Of a DNA stretch of 64,000 bases, positions 1-8,492 are shown one piece after another. Source of the DNA: Deltaproteobacteria bacterium (lineage in GTDB: Bacteria; Desulfobacterota_D; UBA1144; Nemesobacterales; UBA2774); assembly GCA_040223695.1 (NCBI GenBank), contig JAVKFU010000020.1, positions 124,001 to 188,000 on the forward strand. Reading direction: 5' to 3'. A program made the position numbers and the translations under genes. The notes below the pieces were generated by a model. The model worked only from the letters and a program-made list of their open reading frames with translations. It was not told the DNA's origin and searched no databases. The first letter of the stretch is position 1, and the number at the start of each line of letters is the position of its first letter.

Positions 1-137
1 GAAGAACGGATAAGAACATCTATATCGGCAAGCACCCCGGACAGAAAACCGACAAGAGCCGCCAGCCGTATCTCCTTTTTGTTTGAAACGCTTTGAGGCA
101 GGACCGCTCCCACCAGTCCCTGGCTTACAGGGTCCAT
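1..137 (-). CDS. Membrane-bound metal-dependent hydrolase, YdjM/DUF457-like (N-terminus only)
   Basis: Only the first 45 codons lie in the window; the gene runs off the left edge. Read on the minus strand from the ATG at 135-137 it starts MDPVSQGLVGAVLPQ and runs through a hydrophobic segment into LADIDVLIRSS. This pattern, an early polar Q-G-L, a first membrane helix and then an Asp-x-Asp pair, is typical of the N-terminus of YdjM/DUF457 inner-membrane hydrolases. An AAGGA ribosome-binding site sits 5 bases before the ATG. The SDR gene starting downstream on the same strand is not in the same reading direction order, so no operon is claimed. Family assignment rests on 45 residues only. Confidence 0.6.
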   Translation of the reverse strand, partial: MDPVSQGLVGAVLPQSVSNKKEIRLAALVGFLSGVLADIDVLIRS

Positions 138-173
138 ATCATTCCTTTTCTATCCGTTGTGGAATCAATTTCG

Positions 174-935
174 CTAAAGCGTCGTCCATCCCCCGTCAAT
201 CACAAGGTCGGAGCCAGTTACATACCTCGCTTCATCGCTTGCGAGATAGAGAACGGCGTGGCCGACCTCCACAGGCTCGGCGCGCCGCACGAGCGGAATC
301 ATATCCGCGGCTATCTTATCGAGCTGCTCATCCGCGTCGGGAGGATTTCCCATAAACTCGGGGTCCATTTTGGTTTTTATATAGCCGGGGCAGACGGAAT
401 TCACCCGGATATTGTCTTTGGCGTGGTCGAGCGCCATACTCCTGGTTATCTGTCTCACCGCTCCCTTGGACGCGTTATAGGCGACGCAGTTCTCCATTCC
501 CACCATTCCGAGTACGGACGAGTTGTTTATTATCGAGCCGCCGCCGTGCTTGGCCATATAGGGAACCACGTATTTACTCACAAGGAAAACACCCTTTACG
601 TTTATATTTATCGTCCTGTCCCACACATCCGCCGTAGTCGTAACCACCGTGCCTCCCTCGAGTATTCCGGCGTTGTTGAACAGTATATCGATCCTGCCGA
701 ACTGTCCGTAAAAATCATCGACCGCACTTTTAACATCCTCTTCGACCGAGACGTCGCCTTCGAGTGCTACAATCTCTCCCGGCCCTTCAGCCGCCGAGAC
801 CACCTCATCCAGCTTCGATTTCGTCCGCCCCATTATGCCCACTCTGGCGCCCTCTTCACAAAATAGTAGCGCCGTCGCCCGCCCTATGCCCTCCCCTCCT
901 CCGGTTATGAACGCGGTTTTTCCTTCCAGTCTCAT
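174..935 (-). CDS. SDR family NAD(P)-dependent oxidoreductase
   Basis: Classical short-chain dehydrogenase/reductase of 253 residues, the usual length. Visible: the cofactor-binding TGGGEGIG at residues 11-18, NNAG at 87-90, the catalytic Tyr153-x3-Lys157 in YNASK, and a C-terminal VIDGGW of the 3-ketoacyl-ACP reductase/glucose dehydrogenase-like subfamily. Substrate cannot be told from sequence. Start is the ATG at 933-935, with a GGGAGGA Shine-Dalgarno about 8 bases upstream. It follows the flavoprotein gene on the same strand after 115 bases, so it may or may not share its transcript. Family is certain; specific reaction is unknown. Confidence 0.9.
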   Translation of the reverse strand: MRLEGKTAFITGGGEGIGRATALLFCEEGARVGIMGRTKSKLDEVVSAAEGPGEIVALEGDVSVEEDVKSAVDDFYGQFGRIDILFNNAGILEGGTVVTTTADVWDRTININVKGVFLVSKYVVPYMAKHGGGSIINNSSVLGMVGMENCVAYNASKGAVRQITRSMALDHAKDNIRVNSVCPGYIKTKMDPEFMGNPPDADEQLDKIAADMIPLVRRAEPVEVGHAVLYLASDEARYVTGSDLVIDGGWTTL

Positions 936-1050
936 ATCAGTTGATCCTCCCGTCTTTTCAAGTAGTTATTGGAAATTCTACTTAGATTGGGAATCCGAAA
1001 CAAATGAGTCGCTTATCAAAGGAGAAATTAAGCGGCTGTACTTACAAGCC

Positions 1051-2496
1051 TTAAATCCCCGGCCCGCATTCTATGCTGTCCTGGGAAAGGCCGGGACCCA
1101 TGTTTAGCTTTTCATTCGCGTCTCTCAAAGCGGTTCTGACTCCCTCTTCTATAACGGGGTGGTAAAAAGGCATATCGAGCATATCGCATATTGTCATCTT
1201 ATTCTCGAGCGACCACGCGAGCAAATGCCCTATGTGCTCGGCCCTCGGACCGAACATCTCGGCTCCCAGGAATAATCCGCTCCCGTATTCAGCGTATATA
1301 TGGAGCAAACCCCTGTTTTTAAGCATCACCCTGCTCCGGCCCTGATTCTCGAAAGAGACCTTACCCGTAACGAAGCAAAGATTTTCCCTTTCCTTGAGCT
1401 CATTATAACCCTGTCCCGTGATAGCTATCTGGGGCTCCGTGAAAACAATCGTAAGCGGCGTCGTTCTCCGCCCCGCCCTTATATCGGGGAAGGCGGCCGC
1501 GTTCTCCCCCGCAATATGCCCCTCGTCCGAGGCTTCGTGAAGTAACGGCAGGTGGTTGTCCGCGTCCCCTGCGATGAAAACAGAGCTTTCTCCGCACTGA
1601 AGCGTAAAACGGTCGTAGAGCGGAACCCCTCTCCCGTCAAGCTCAAGACCGGTGTTTTCAAGCCCTAGATTCTTTACGTTAGGCACTCTGCCCGTGGCCG
1701 CAAGCAGGTAATCAAAACTTTCGGTACGATCCCCGCCTTCGAGGTCCCTGAACTTCACAGAAATTTTATTCCCATTCTTTTCGACGCTGTAAACCAGGGC
1801 GTCGGTATCGACATAAAATTCTTCGGCGAAGGTCTTCGCGGCGTATTTTTTTATCTCGGGATGATTTAGCGGCCCGACGAGTCCGTCTTTGCTCAGTATT
1901 ATCGTCCGAACCCCCAGACGGTGGAGCGCCTGACCCAGTTCGAGACCTATTATTCCCGCGCCGAAGACGACCGCCGATTCGGGCAGATCGTTCCAGTAAA
2001 AAATATCGTCATTTACTATCAAACGGTCTCCCAGCCCCTGAAACATGGGCAGAACCGAGGGGCTTGACCCGGTCGCGATTACAATCGACTTTGCCTCGAC
2101 GGTTGTATGGTCATCCACCTGAAGGGTGTTTCCGTCCAGAAACCGGGCACGACCCCTGATATTATATTCACCGGGGATCGACTCGACTTTATCCAGGACA
2201 AATCCGACGAAGCGGTCCCTCTCACTTCTGACCCGCTCCATAACCTTAACTCCGTCGATAGTTTTTCCCCCATTGGTGTAAATTCCGAATCCCGGCGCCT
2301 CTTCAATCGAGTGCGAGGCTTCGGCGGCGGCGATCAACAATTTACTCGGCATACACCCGATTCTCGCGCAGGTGGTCCCGTATTGTCCCCCCTCGATCAA
2401 AACCACTTTATCGGTATTTTTTTTGGCGCTGCTGTAAGCGACCATCCCGGCTGTCCCCGCGCCTATAACCGCTACATCCGCTTTTAAATTTTTCAA
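1051..2496 (-). CDS. Dihydrolipoyl dehydrogenase-like pyridine nucleotide-disulfide oxidoreductase
   Basis: FAD-dependent class I disulfide reductase, 481 residues. N-terminal FAD motif GAGTAG at 12-17; redox-active disulfide in CARIGCMPSK (Cys43, Cys48); central NAD-binding region with GAGIIGLELG; second FAD motif ending FIAGDA; C-terminal dimerisation domain with YHPVIEE, where the His-Glu pair takes the place of the usual HPT-E catalytic pair. No E1/E2 dehydrogenase-complex genes are nearby, so this is more likely a stand-alone reductase than a complex subunit. The start is a TTG (2494-2496) preceded by a good GGGAGGAGC site; no ATG gives the full FAD motif. It lies among other redox and detoxification genes. 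Confidence 0.85.
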   Translation of the reverse strand: MKNLKADVAVIGAGTAGMVAYSSAKKNTDKVVLIEGGQYGTTCARIGCMPSKLLIAAAEASHSIEEAPGFGIYTNGGKTIDGVKVMERVRSERDRFVGFVLDKVESIPGEYNIRGRARFLDGNTLQVDDHTTVEAKSIVIATGSSPSVLPMFQGLGDRLIVNDDIFYWNDLPESAVVFGAGIIGLELGQALHRLGVRTIILSKDGLVGPLNHPEIKKYAAKTFAEEFYVDTDALVYSVEKNGNKISVKFRDLEGGDRTESFDYLLAATGRVPNVKNLGLENTGLELDGRGVPLYDRFTLQCGESSVFIAGDADNHLPLLHEASDEGHIAGENAAAFPDIRAGRRTTPLTIVFTEPQIAITGQGYNELKERENLCFVTGKVSFENQGRSRVMLKNRGLLHIYAEYGSGLFLGAEMFGPRAEHIGHLLAWSLENKMTICDMLDMPFYHPVIEEGVRTALRDANEKLNMGPGLSQDSIECGPGI

Positions 2497-2557
2497 AATT
2501 GCTCCTCCCGGATTGTAAATTCAGGTATTTACAACAGACAGAGCTACGTGCGAAGAA

Positions 2558-3223
2558 TTAGACGAGAAGTTTCGACCCCCTCTTCTCGGCTTCCGATATG
2601 TCCGTTTTTCTCGACTTCGGAACATCCATACCCTTTTTCACAGCCGGACGTCTCCTCACCGTTCTCATCCATCTCCTCAGGTTCGGAAGGTCGTCTATGT
2701 CCACGCCCGCCCAGTTATGTACGGCTATCCAGGGATAGGTCGCAATATCGGCAATGGAGAAAAAGTCGCCCGCCAGGAATTCATTACCCTCAAGCCGGGT
2801 ATCAAGCACGGTATAGAGCCTCTTGGTCTCACGCTGGTAGCGACCTATGGCGTAATCGATTTTTTCTGGCGCGTACCTGTAAAAAACATGTGCCTGCCCC
2901 TGCATCGGGCCTATTGCGGACATTTGAAACATGAGCCATTGAATAACAGTCGAGCGTCCATTTATATCCTGAGGCAGGAGCTTTCCCGTTTTCTCGGCCA
3001 GGTATATCAGTATTGCGCCCGACTCGAAAAGTGTGAATCCGCCGTTATCGTGATCCACGATTGCGGGAATTCTCCCGTTGGGATTAATTTCAAGATACCA
3101 CTCCTCCTTCTGCTCCAGTTTGCTCAGATGTACATGAATTAGCTTGTACGGAAGCTCTATCTCCTCAAGCATGACAGAGACTTTCCTTCCGTTCGGCGTT
3201 CCCGATGTGTAAAGATCGATCAT
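2558..3223 (-). CDS. Glutathione S-transferase, YfcG/Ure2p-like
   Basis: 221-residue GST. The N-terminal thioredoxin-fold domain starts [14 protein letters not shown] and carries the glutathione-binding NGRIPAI (cis-Pro) and the [11 protein letters not shown] segment; the all-alpha domain has ADIATYPW, the N-capping-box region. The TPNGRKV start is characteristic of the YfcG/YghU group, whose members act as glutathione-dependent disulfide oxidoreductases. ATG at 3221-3223 with a G-rich Shine-Dalgarno 6 bases upstream. Same strand as the flanking genes, 76 bases from the hydrolase upstream. One of two GSTs in this island; the other (7760-8404) is a different subtype. Confidence 0.9.
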   Translation of the reverse strand: MIDLYTSGTPNGRKVSVMLEEIELPYKLIHVHLSKLEQKEEWYLEINPNGRIPAIVDHDNGGFTLFESGAILIYLAEKTGKLLPQDINGRSTVIQWLMFQMSAIGPMQGQAHVFYRYAPEKIDYAIGRYQRETKRLYTVLDTRLEGNEFLAGDFFSIADIATYPWIAVHNWAGVDIDDLPNLRRWMRTVRRRPAVKKGMDVPKSRKTDISEAEKRGSKLLV

Positions 3224-3299
3224 AGATGCCCCCCTTGGGATTTACTCATTGCTGACCCAGTTTTAAATAAGCTTACTCAAAGAATTTAGTTGATAAAAA

Positions 3300-3932
3300 C
3301 TATTTAAGGGATTCCTCAAGAAATGATTTTGCCGAGATTATTTCTTCATGGGTAAGGCTGTGACCTCTGTTGTGCCAGAATACTTCCACCCTGGCGCCTG
3401 AATCCGTAAAAAGCTTTGCCAGAGCCTCTGACTGCTCGGGCGCGACTATAGGGTCGTTTGTCCCGGCTGTAATGAAAATTTCCACGTGAGACAGATCAGG
3501 GAGACTTTCAGGGACGAAGGGAACCATCGGGTGAAATAAAACCGCTGCGTTGATTAAATCCGGGAACGATAACATTGCGCTTGAGGCTATGTTGGCGCCG
3601 TTTGAATATCCGGCTGCAACTAATTTCTTTTGATTTATACCGTATGCTTCGGTCGCGTTTTTGACAAATTCGGCCAGCTCGCGGGTCCTCAAACGGAGAT
3701 CCTCCATATCGAAAACGCCTTCCGCAAGCCGCCTGAAAAATCTGGGCATCCCGTTTTCCAGAACTTTTCCGCGCGGGCTCAGCACCGCTGCTCCCGGCAG
3801 CATCATTTGCGCTACCGGAATCAGGCTTTCTTCGTCGCCGCCAGTCCCGTGGAGGAGCAAAATAGTTTTTTCATACGAGGGACCTGACGGCGGGATATAT
3901 ATATAATGAAAACCCAGGTCAGGATTATCCAT
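3300..3932 (-). CDS. Alpha/beta hydrolase, MhqD-like phospholipase/carboxylesterase
   Basis: 210-residue serine hydrolase of the phospholipase/carboxylesterase family. Visible: the oxyanion region LLLHGTGGDE, the nucleophile elbow GYSNG, the acid in AGTNDPIV and the catalytic His in NRGHSLT. It begins 5 bases after the stop of the upstream VOC dioxygenase gene, has no Shine-Dalgarno of its own and is probably translationally coupled. A ring-cleaving dioxygenase next to this hydrolase reproduces the MhqO-MhqD pairing known from quinone-stress operons of Firmicutes. The role in quinone or catechol breakdown is inferred from that pairing, not from active-site specificity. Confidence 0.85.
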   Translation of the reverse strand: MDNPDLGFHYIYIPPSGPSYEKTILLLHGTGGDEESLIPVAQMMLPGAAVLSPRGKVLENGMPRFFRRLAEGVFDMEDLRLRTRELAEFVKNATEAYGINQKKLVAAGYSNGANIASSAMLSFPDLINAAVLFHPMVPFVPESLPDLSHVEIFITAGTNDPIVAPEQSEALAKLFTDSGARVEVFWHNRGHSLTHEEIISAKSFLEESLK

Positions 3933-3937
3933 GAGAT

Positions 3938-4873
3938 TTAAGCAAGCGCTGGAAGAACGCCTTCAATCTCCTTTCTCTTGTCCTCAAGCCAGTCGGGAAG
4001 CATCAGATTTTCTCCCAGTTCGTTTATGTTCTCGTCCACTGTAAATCCCGGTAGGTCTGTCGCGATTTCAAACAGCACGCCCCCGGGCTCCCTGAAATAC
4101 ACGGATTTAAAATAATTTCTGTCCAGCTGCGGGGTAACGTTGAATCCGAGTTCTATAAGCCTTTCTCTCATTTCTAGCTGCTCGGCCTCATCCGCGACCC
4201 TGAACGCTATGTGATGTACGGAGCCCCCGGCCACACTGCCGCGCTGCCCTGAAGGGAGGCATACAAGGTCAATAATATTCGCGTGCTGAGAGTGCGGGTT
4301 CCGAAACCTGAAACGGTTCATATGCTCGTCCGTTTTCTTGTAGCCGAATACCTCGGTAAGCAAACTCGCAGTGCTCTCATAGCCTTCAAGCGTCAGTGTG
4401 GCGTTGTAAAAACCCCTGACGGCGTGCTCTTCAGTGACGCCGTCTATTACCCACGGACTCACGCCGTTATCTGTCGAATCGGCAGCAAGCTCGAGTTTAA
4501 GCCCGTCGGGATCGAGGAAAACGATAACTTCTTCTCCAAACCTCTGTGAAGGATTGTTATAGGTGACGTTGTGGCTGCGGAATCTTTCCAGCCAAAAATC
4601 AACAGAGTCCTGCGAAATGCTAAAGGAAGCGGACGTCACCTGTCCCGTCCCCGCCCTCCCCCTTCTGATACCCTCCCAGGGAAAGAAGGTGAGTATAGTC
4701 CCGGGCTCTCCGCCCGCATTGCCGAAATAGAAGTGATACGTACCGGGGTCGTCGAAATTTACCGTCTTTTTTACCAGCCGCAATCCGAGCACCTTCGTAT
4801 AAAACTCGTGGTTCGTACCTGCGTTTCCCGCAATTGCCGTTATGTGATGAATTCCCTTTATCTTTCCACCCAT
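3938..4873 (-). CDS. VOC-fold ring-cleaving dioxygenase, MhqO-like
   Basis: 311-residue glyoxalase/extradiol-dioxygenase superfamily protein with two tandem VOC domains, beginning GIHHITAIAGNAGTNHEFY and repeating a metal-ligand pattern at SVHHIAFRVAD. The closing LFEIATDLPGF, with Glu as probable third ligand, is characteristic of the MhqO/YkcA group of hydroquinone-linked dioxygenases. It would use a non-haem metal to open an aromatic diol. ATG at 4871-4873 with GAGTGG upstream. It heads a two-gene unit with the hydrolase. The 163 bases upstream hold no clear operator. Family certain; substrate (hydroquinone or catechol) inferred. Confidence 0.88.
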   Translation of the reverse strand: MGGKIKGIHHITAIAGNAGTNHEFYTKVLGLRLVKKTVNFDDPGTYHFYFGNAGGEPGTILTFFPWEGIRRGRAGTGQVTSASFSISQDSVDFWLERFRSHNVTYNNPSQRFGEEVIVFLDPDGLKLELAADSTDNGVSPWVIDGVTEEHAVRGFYNATLTLEGYESTASLLTEVFGYKKTDEHMNRFRFRNPHSQHANIIDLVCLPSGQRGSVAGGSVHHIAFRVADEAEQLEMRERLIELGFNVTPQLDRNYFKSVYFREPGGVLFEIATDLPGFTVDENINELGENLMLPDWLEDKRKEIEGVLPALA

Positions 4874-5036
4874 ATTCCACTCTTAAAAAATCAAAGTATT
4901 TAGTCGAATGTCGTTAATAAAGAGCTAAGCGGCTTTTGATTATACTCCCTTGCCTAGGTCCGGCATTCCGGTTACGTAATTTAGAACCGAGCATCGCCCC
5001 ATGTAATCTCCTCTCCCCTATCTTCCCGGTGATTAA

Positions 5037-5984
5037 CTATTTTACGCTCTTTAATTCAAAGTCCTCTATACTCCAATCGGCCAATCCGGCCCCGGCCAGA
5101 TAAGCGCTTTCCAAAAATTCAAGCAGAGCGGATTCCGGATTTTCCGACTTCCTCATATCGTTATACATGTAAAGGGCCATGGAATTGCCGCCCCCGGTGT
5201 TCCAGAAAGCCTCTTTGGGGCTGAGCGCCTGGCCCGAGAGGTTCTCGGGCTCGGGATACGTATACGAATAGAACGCGGGCTCCCTTACGTTCTCATCTCC
5301 CGCCCAGAACCCGAAGCTGACTACCTCATGCGAATACGCTTCACGGTCCGCTACCGTTCCCCCGTCCATAGGGGGGGCAGGTCTTCCTGAAAATCTTGTA
5401 AGCGCGAGGTCGGCGTGATGCCAGAACAGATGAACGGGAGTGCTTTTGCCTATAAATCTCCCCCTAAATTCCTCAAATACGGAATTCACTTGAAACAGTG
5501 CTGTCCAGTAGCGATGGACGTATTCCCTGTTGTAAGATGAGTGCTCCCGATCAACTTCAAACGGCTTATCGCTGAATGGAACATCATAAGGCTCTCCTTT
5601 TATAGAAACGCTGACACCCAGTTCGGATAATGAAGAAAATAGTCTCTTGTAGAATTCAGAGACCGGCAAAGCATTCAATTCAAAAGACCTTGCCGATCCG
5701 GTACTCGTTCTTATGATTAATCTGTGGTCTATGAAATCGAATTCAATCTCGAATAATATATTTCCGTACGGAATCGGCCTCGTCGTAATACCCCGCGGGG
5801 ATAGGTACAGGGTCACATGCCACCAGTGATTCATTTTGGGGAAGAGCGCGAGCCGTATCTTGCCCACGATCTGAAAGTATAAATGAAGCGTATTTTTCGT
5901 ATCCTCCCATTCCTCAAGCGGGAGCGCAGGAAAGATTAAACCGGAATCGCTGTTTGTTAGTTCATCTTTATCCAATTTATCCAT
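5037..5984 (-). CDS. DUF5996 family protein
   Basis: 315-residue soluble protein. The N-terminal LPLEEWEDTKNTLHLYFQI and the WWHVTLYLSPRGITTRPIP stretch are characteristic of DUF5996, a family of unknown function common in soil bacteria. A further conserved feature is the mid-protein LFWHHADLALTRFSGR. No signal peptide or membrane helix. Start ATG at 5982-5984 with a GGAGG site 7 bases upstream. It stands alone on its transcript side, 163 bases from the dioxygenase and about 115 bases from the SnoaL-like gene. No function is proposed. Confidence 0.8.
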   Translation of the reverse strand: MDKLDKDELTNSDSGLIFPALPLEEWEDTKNTLHLYFQIVGKIRLALFPKMNHWWHVTLYLSPRGITTRPIPYGNILFEIEFDFIDHRLIIRTSTGSARSFELNALPVSEFYKRLFSSLSELGVSVSIKGEPYDVPFSDKPFEVDREHSSYNREYVHRYWTALFQVNSVFEEFRGRFIGKSTPVHLFWHHADLALTRFSGRPAPPMDGGTVADREAYSHEVVSFGFWAGDENVREPAFYSYTYPEPENLSGQALSPKEAFWNTGGGNSMALYMYNDMRKSENPESALLEFLESAYLAGAGLADWSIEDFELKSVK

Positions 5985-6099
5985 TTTGTTTCCTCCGGTG
6001 CTCGAAACGGACCCGATTCGTTTTTTTTATGTTAGCTGAAAACCGGGCAATAAGAAGTCCCGAGGCTTCAAAATTATAAGCCGCCCGCGCTTAAGGTGA

Positions 6100-6471
6100 T
6101 CAGTACCTGGAATATTCCGGGTCAAGGTAAATGTACAGACGCTGAATCTTGCCGTCCCTGATTTCAAATACGTCGCACCATTTGCTGTCTGTCCAGGACT
6201 CGCCCGATTTTAGTTTTCCCTCGCTCGATCCCTCTGCCACAACCATATCGCCCTGTACGATCCAGTTGATATACCCGTGATGGTGCCTGAAATCCTCGAC
6301 CATAGCTCCAAGGTCCGAAAAGAGCTTTTTATATTCTTCGCTGCCGCGGGCGATACCCCAATTGGGAAAAAACACCTCGGCATCTTCAGCGAACAGGTGG
6401 AAAAAATCCCTTCCGTAATCGAGGCTCTTCAGATACTCGGATGCAATCGATTTTCTTTCCTCGTCCGTCAT
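6100..6471 (-). CDS. SnoaL-like / NTF2-fold protein
   Basis: 123-residue protein with an NTF2/SnoaL-type sequence: helix ASEYLKSLDYGRDFFHLFAED, the pocket strand VFFPNWGIARG, then YINWIVQGDMVVAEGSSEG and the closing DGKIQRLYIYLDP. Such proteins are isomerases, cyclases or binding proteins for small ring compounds. The frame stays open upstream to 6621, but the ATG at 6469-6471 has a GGGAG site 9 bases away and starts the domain; the longer version would run through the divergent promoter. It is divergent from the HxlR regulator gene, so it is a probable target of that regulator. Confidence 0.75.
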   Translation of the reverse strand: MTDEERKSIASEYLKSLDYGRDFFHLFAEDAEVFFPNWGIARGSEEYKKLFSDLGAMVEDFRHHHGYINWIVQGDMVVAEGSSEGKLKSGESWTDSKWCDVFEIRDGKIQRLYIYLDPEYSRY

Positions 6472-6514
6472 TTTCAAGTTCTCCCTCTTTTTAGTTGATA
6501 TATATTCTATTAAT

Positions 6515-6572
6515 TTGGTATAATTTTTCAACTGCGTACATTTTTGTACTATAGTTACAATTTGTATACCAA
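6515..6572. promoter_or_regulatory. Divergent control region with nested inverted repeats (candidate HxlR operator)
   Basis: Between the SnoaL-like gene and the HxlR gene lie two palindromes. The outer one is TTGGTATA at 6515-6522 against TATACCAA at 6565-6572. The inner one is GTAC-6-GTAC at 6536-6549. HxlR dimers bind such AT-rich inverted repeats next to their own gene. A -10-like TACAAT at 6556-6561 lies about 11 bases before the HxlR ATG, which has no Shine-Dalgarno, so that message may be leaderless. Operator assignment is inference. Confidence 0.5.
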
Positions 6573-6955
6573 TGGCATCAAAATCATCTAAAGAAACGAA
6601 AGAAGCCTGCCCGGTAAGCACGGCTATAAACGCGTTCGGCGGAAAGTGGAAACCCGATATACTCTACTTCCTGAATCAGGCCCCGAGACGGTTTAACGAG
6701 TTGAGAAGATTAATCCCCAACGTAACCCAGCGTATGCTCACACAGCAGCTGAGAGAGCTCCAAAGGGACGGACTCGTGAACCGCAAACAATTTATGGAGA
6801 TTCCCCCGAAAGTAGTTTACTCACTGACGGATTTGGGGCGCTCGCTGATGCCGATCTTCAACACGCTCGAGAACTGGGGAAAGAAAAACGCCGGCAAGGT
6901 CGAGAAGGCTAGAACCCGATACGATTCTGCTAGTAGACCCAAAGCCGTCAAGTAA
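6572..6955 (+). CDS. HxlR-family transcriptional regulator with N-terminal sensor-type cysteine
   Basis: 127-residue winged-helix DNA-binding protein. The HxlR/DUF24 signature is complete: CPVSTAINAFGGKWKPDIL, then RFNELRRLIPNVTQRMLTQQLREL (recognition helix) and VYSLTDLGRSL (wing). The only cysteine near the N-terminus, Cys13, occupies the place of the redox-sensing Cys in YodB, HypR and CatR, which respond to quinones and other electrophiles. It is divergent from the SnoaL-like gene and close to the MhqO/MhqD-like pair, which fits an electrophile regulator. The sensing role is inferred. No other in-frame start exists before the upstream stop at 6521-6523. Confidence 0.88.
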   Translation: MASKSSKETKEACPVSTAINAFGGKWKPDILYFLNQAPRRFNELRRLIPNVTQRMLTQQLRELQRDGLVNRKQFMEIPPKVVYSLTDLGRSLMPIFNTLENWGKKNAGKVEKARTRYDSASRPKAVK

Positions 6956-6977
6956 TGCATCGGTACTCGTATGACTA

Positions 6978-7681
6978 TTATTCGCCATCTCTCAAATTAA
7001 GAAGCCAGAAATGTATCGGGGACATATCCCTGAATACGTCAAAGCAGTAATCGATGAAATCCGGTGAGTATATCTCCTCCGGAATGGGACTTTCGCGATA
7101 GGCGTAGAGTCCGTTATGACGCAGTAAATCAGCTCTCGGATGCCGGGTGTCGTAGCCTGCGGGCACTCTCTTGTAATGCCTGCCTCCGACTTTGTAAGAG
7201 TTGTTCCCTGTTATCGATGCTACGGCCCGGCTCAATTGCCCCCCTCTTTTATCGTTCGTAACCGAGTCCCTGTAGGACTTTATCATGTCCCTGGGGAAAC
7301 AGTGCATACCCGCGCCCATAAAAATCGACGATTTATTAAGCTGAAGATAGTAACCCGAGTTTTCGAGCTTTTTTCTCCCGCCCTCCCAGAAAAGGATGCC
7401 TATGTGAGTCTTATAAGGGGTCTTGTCAGCGGCGAATCTCGTATCTCTGTAAATTCGGAATATCGATTTATCCGTCTTCGGTATGGCGACAATCCCGGGG
7501 GAAATGGCTCTAAGACGCTCTCCCATTTCCACTACAAACTCCTGAGCGGGTCCGATTACGTGCTCTTCAAAGACGTCCCGGTGCCCCTGAAACCAATCTT
7601 TTGTATTATTGCGCTCTATAGGTCACTTAGGAATTCAAATGTTTCCTTGGTAAATCCCCCGAATTTGCTTTCGTTCGTCAT
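6978..7681 (-). pseudogene. DUF2461 family gene interrupted by a frameshift
   Basis: Read from the ATG at 7679-7681 (GAGAGGA Shine-Dalgarno upstream) the protein begins MTNESKFGGFTKETFEFLSDL and hits a stop near 7619. One frame over, the family sequence continues at once with ERNNTKDWFQGHRDVFEEH and runs to the stop at 6978, through FRIYRDTRFAADKTPYKTHI, the DUF2461 hallmark. The two halves join with one missing base around 7615-7622. The part downstream of an internal Met at 7532 stays open for 184 codons. Either the gene is recently inactivated or a base is wrong in the assembly; the intact rest favours a very recent event or an error. DUF2461 function is unknown. Confidence 0.85.
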
Positions 7682-7759
7682 TCAGCGATCCTCTCTAAGC
7701 CGGAATCTTTAATGCGATAATTGAGTACTTTCGATACCCCCGCAGGTGTTTTATACGCG

Positions 7760-8404
7760 CTAATTACCGAGAGACTGAAGGGCTTCCTCGAAACTGCTAT
7801 GGCATCTCGTGTAAAATTCTTCCTGCCGCAAACCTTCACGCCAGCGAGACAAATCGGGATAAGGAGACAAATCCACCTGAGCTGCCTCGGCCGGGTCAAG
7901 GGCAGCCAGGAGATTCAAATCAGCGAGCGTGAGACCTTCCCCCGCCAAAAATCTATTCTCCTTTAACTGATTATCCACTACCGGCAGGAAACGCTCGAGA
8001 AAAACGAGACCGTCACTGATCGATCTCTCGTCCACCTCGACATTTACAAAAGGAGCCAGGACACGGTTGAAAAATACACGTGTAAGGGCTGTAGCGACAT
8101 GGAGAGAAGTAAAATCAATCCACTTGTCTATATTCGCCCTTAACCGCAGGTCCTGCGGGTATAGAGAAGAACGGTTTTTTTCCGAAAGATATTTCGATAT
8201 AGCATTGCTTTCAAAAAGCGTAAATCCCCCGTCGTCAATTACCGGGACCTTTCCCACGGGATTAAGCTTTAAAAACCGCTCCGTCATGTGCTCCCCTTCT
8301 GCCAGATTAACCATGATGAATTCATAATCGAGGCCGAGCTTGTTTGCCGCGAACCTGACCTTATTCGTAGGAACCGATACGACACTCCCGTAGATTTTAA
8401 GCAT
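7760..8404 (-). CDS. Glutathione S-transferase
   Basis: 214-residue GST of the theta/phi-like bacterial type. The thioredoxin-fold domain begins LKIYGSVVSVPTNKVRFAA, with the probable catalytic Ser in the SVPTNK loop and the glutathione-binding NPVGKVPVIDD and ESNAISKYLSE. The helical domain has LTLADLNLLAAL. ATG at 8402-8404 with GGAGG 8 bases before it. The upstream gap holds two perfect inverted repeats that match a copy before the neighbouring TetR gene, so this GST is almost certainly the regulated target. It conjugates or reduces electrophiles with glutathione; substrate unknown. Confidence 0.9.
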   Translation of the reverse strand: MLKIYGSVVSVPTNKVRFAANKLGLDYEFIMVNLAEGEHMTERFLKLNPVGKVPVIDDGGFTLFESNAISKYLSEKNRSSLYPQDLRLRANIDKWIDFTSLHVATALTRVFFNRVLAPFVNVEVDERSISDGLVFLERFLPVVDNQLKENRFLAGEGLTLADLNLLAALDPAEAAQVDLSPYPDLSRWREGLRQEEFYTRCHSSFEEALQSLGN

Positions 8405-8440
8405 TACCGCAGCCTCCTTTAAAACAGCATTGTACCACGC

Positions 8441-8470
8441 AGTACAAAACTAATTGTACTAATCAGTACA
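8441..8470. promoter_or_regulatory. Two overlapping palindromic operators before the GST gene
   Basis: AGTACAA-6-TTGTACT (8441-8460) overlaps TGTACT-4-AGTACA (8455-8470); both are perfect inverted repeats. The second is repeated, with two changes in one arm, at 9101-9116 before the TetR gene. This is the expected architecture for a TetR repressor controlling itself and its neighbour. The palindromes are directly seen; the ligand and protein are inferred. Confidence 0.7.
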
Positions 8471-8492
8471 TGTAAGTCAAGGCTCCAAAAAA

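Noticed and set aside
93-866. 257-codon plus-strand open frame opposite the SDR
   Set aside because: It is the antisense shadow of a clear SDR gene with intact motifs; no ribosome site and no recognisable protein features.
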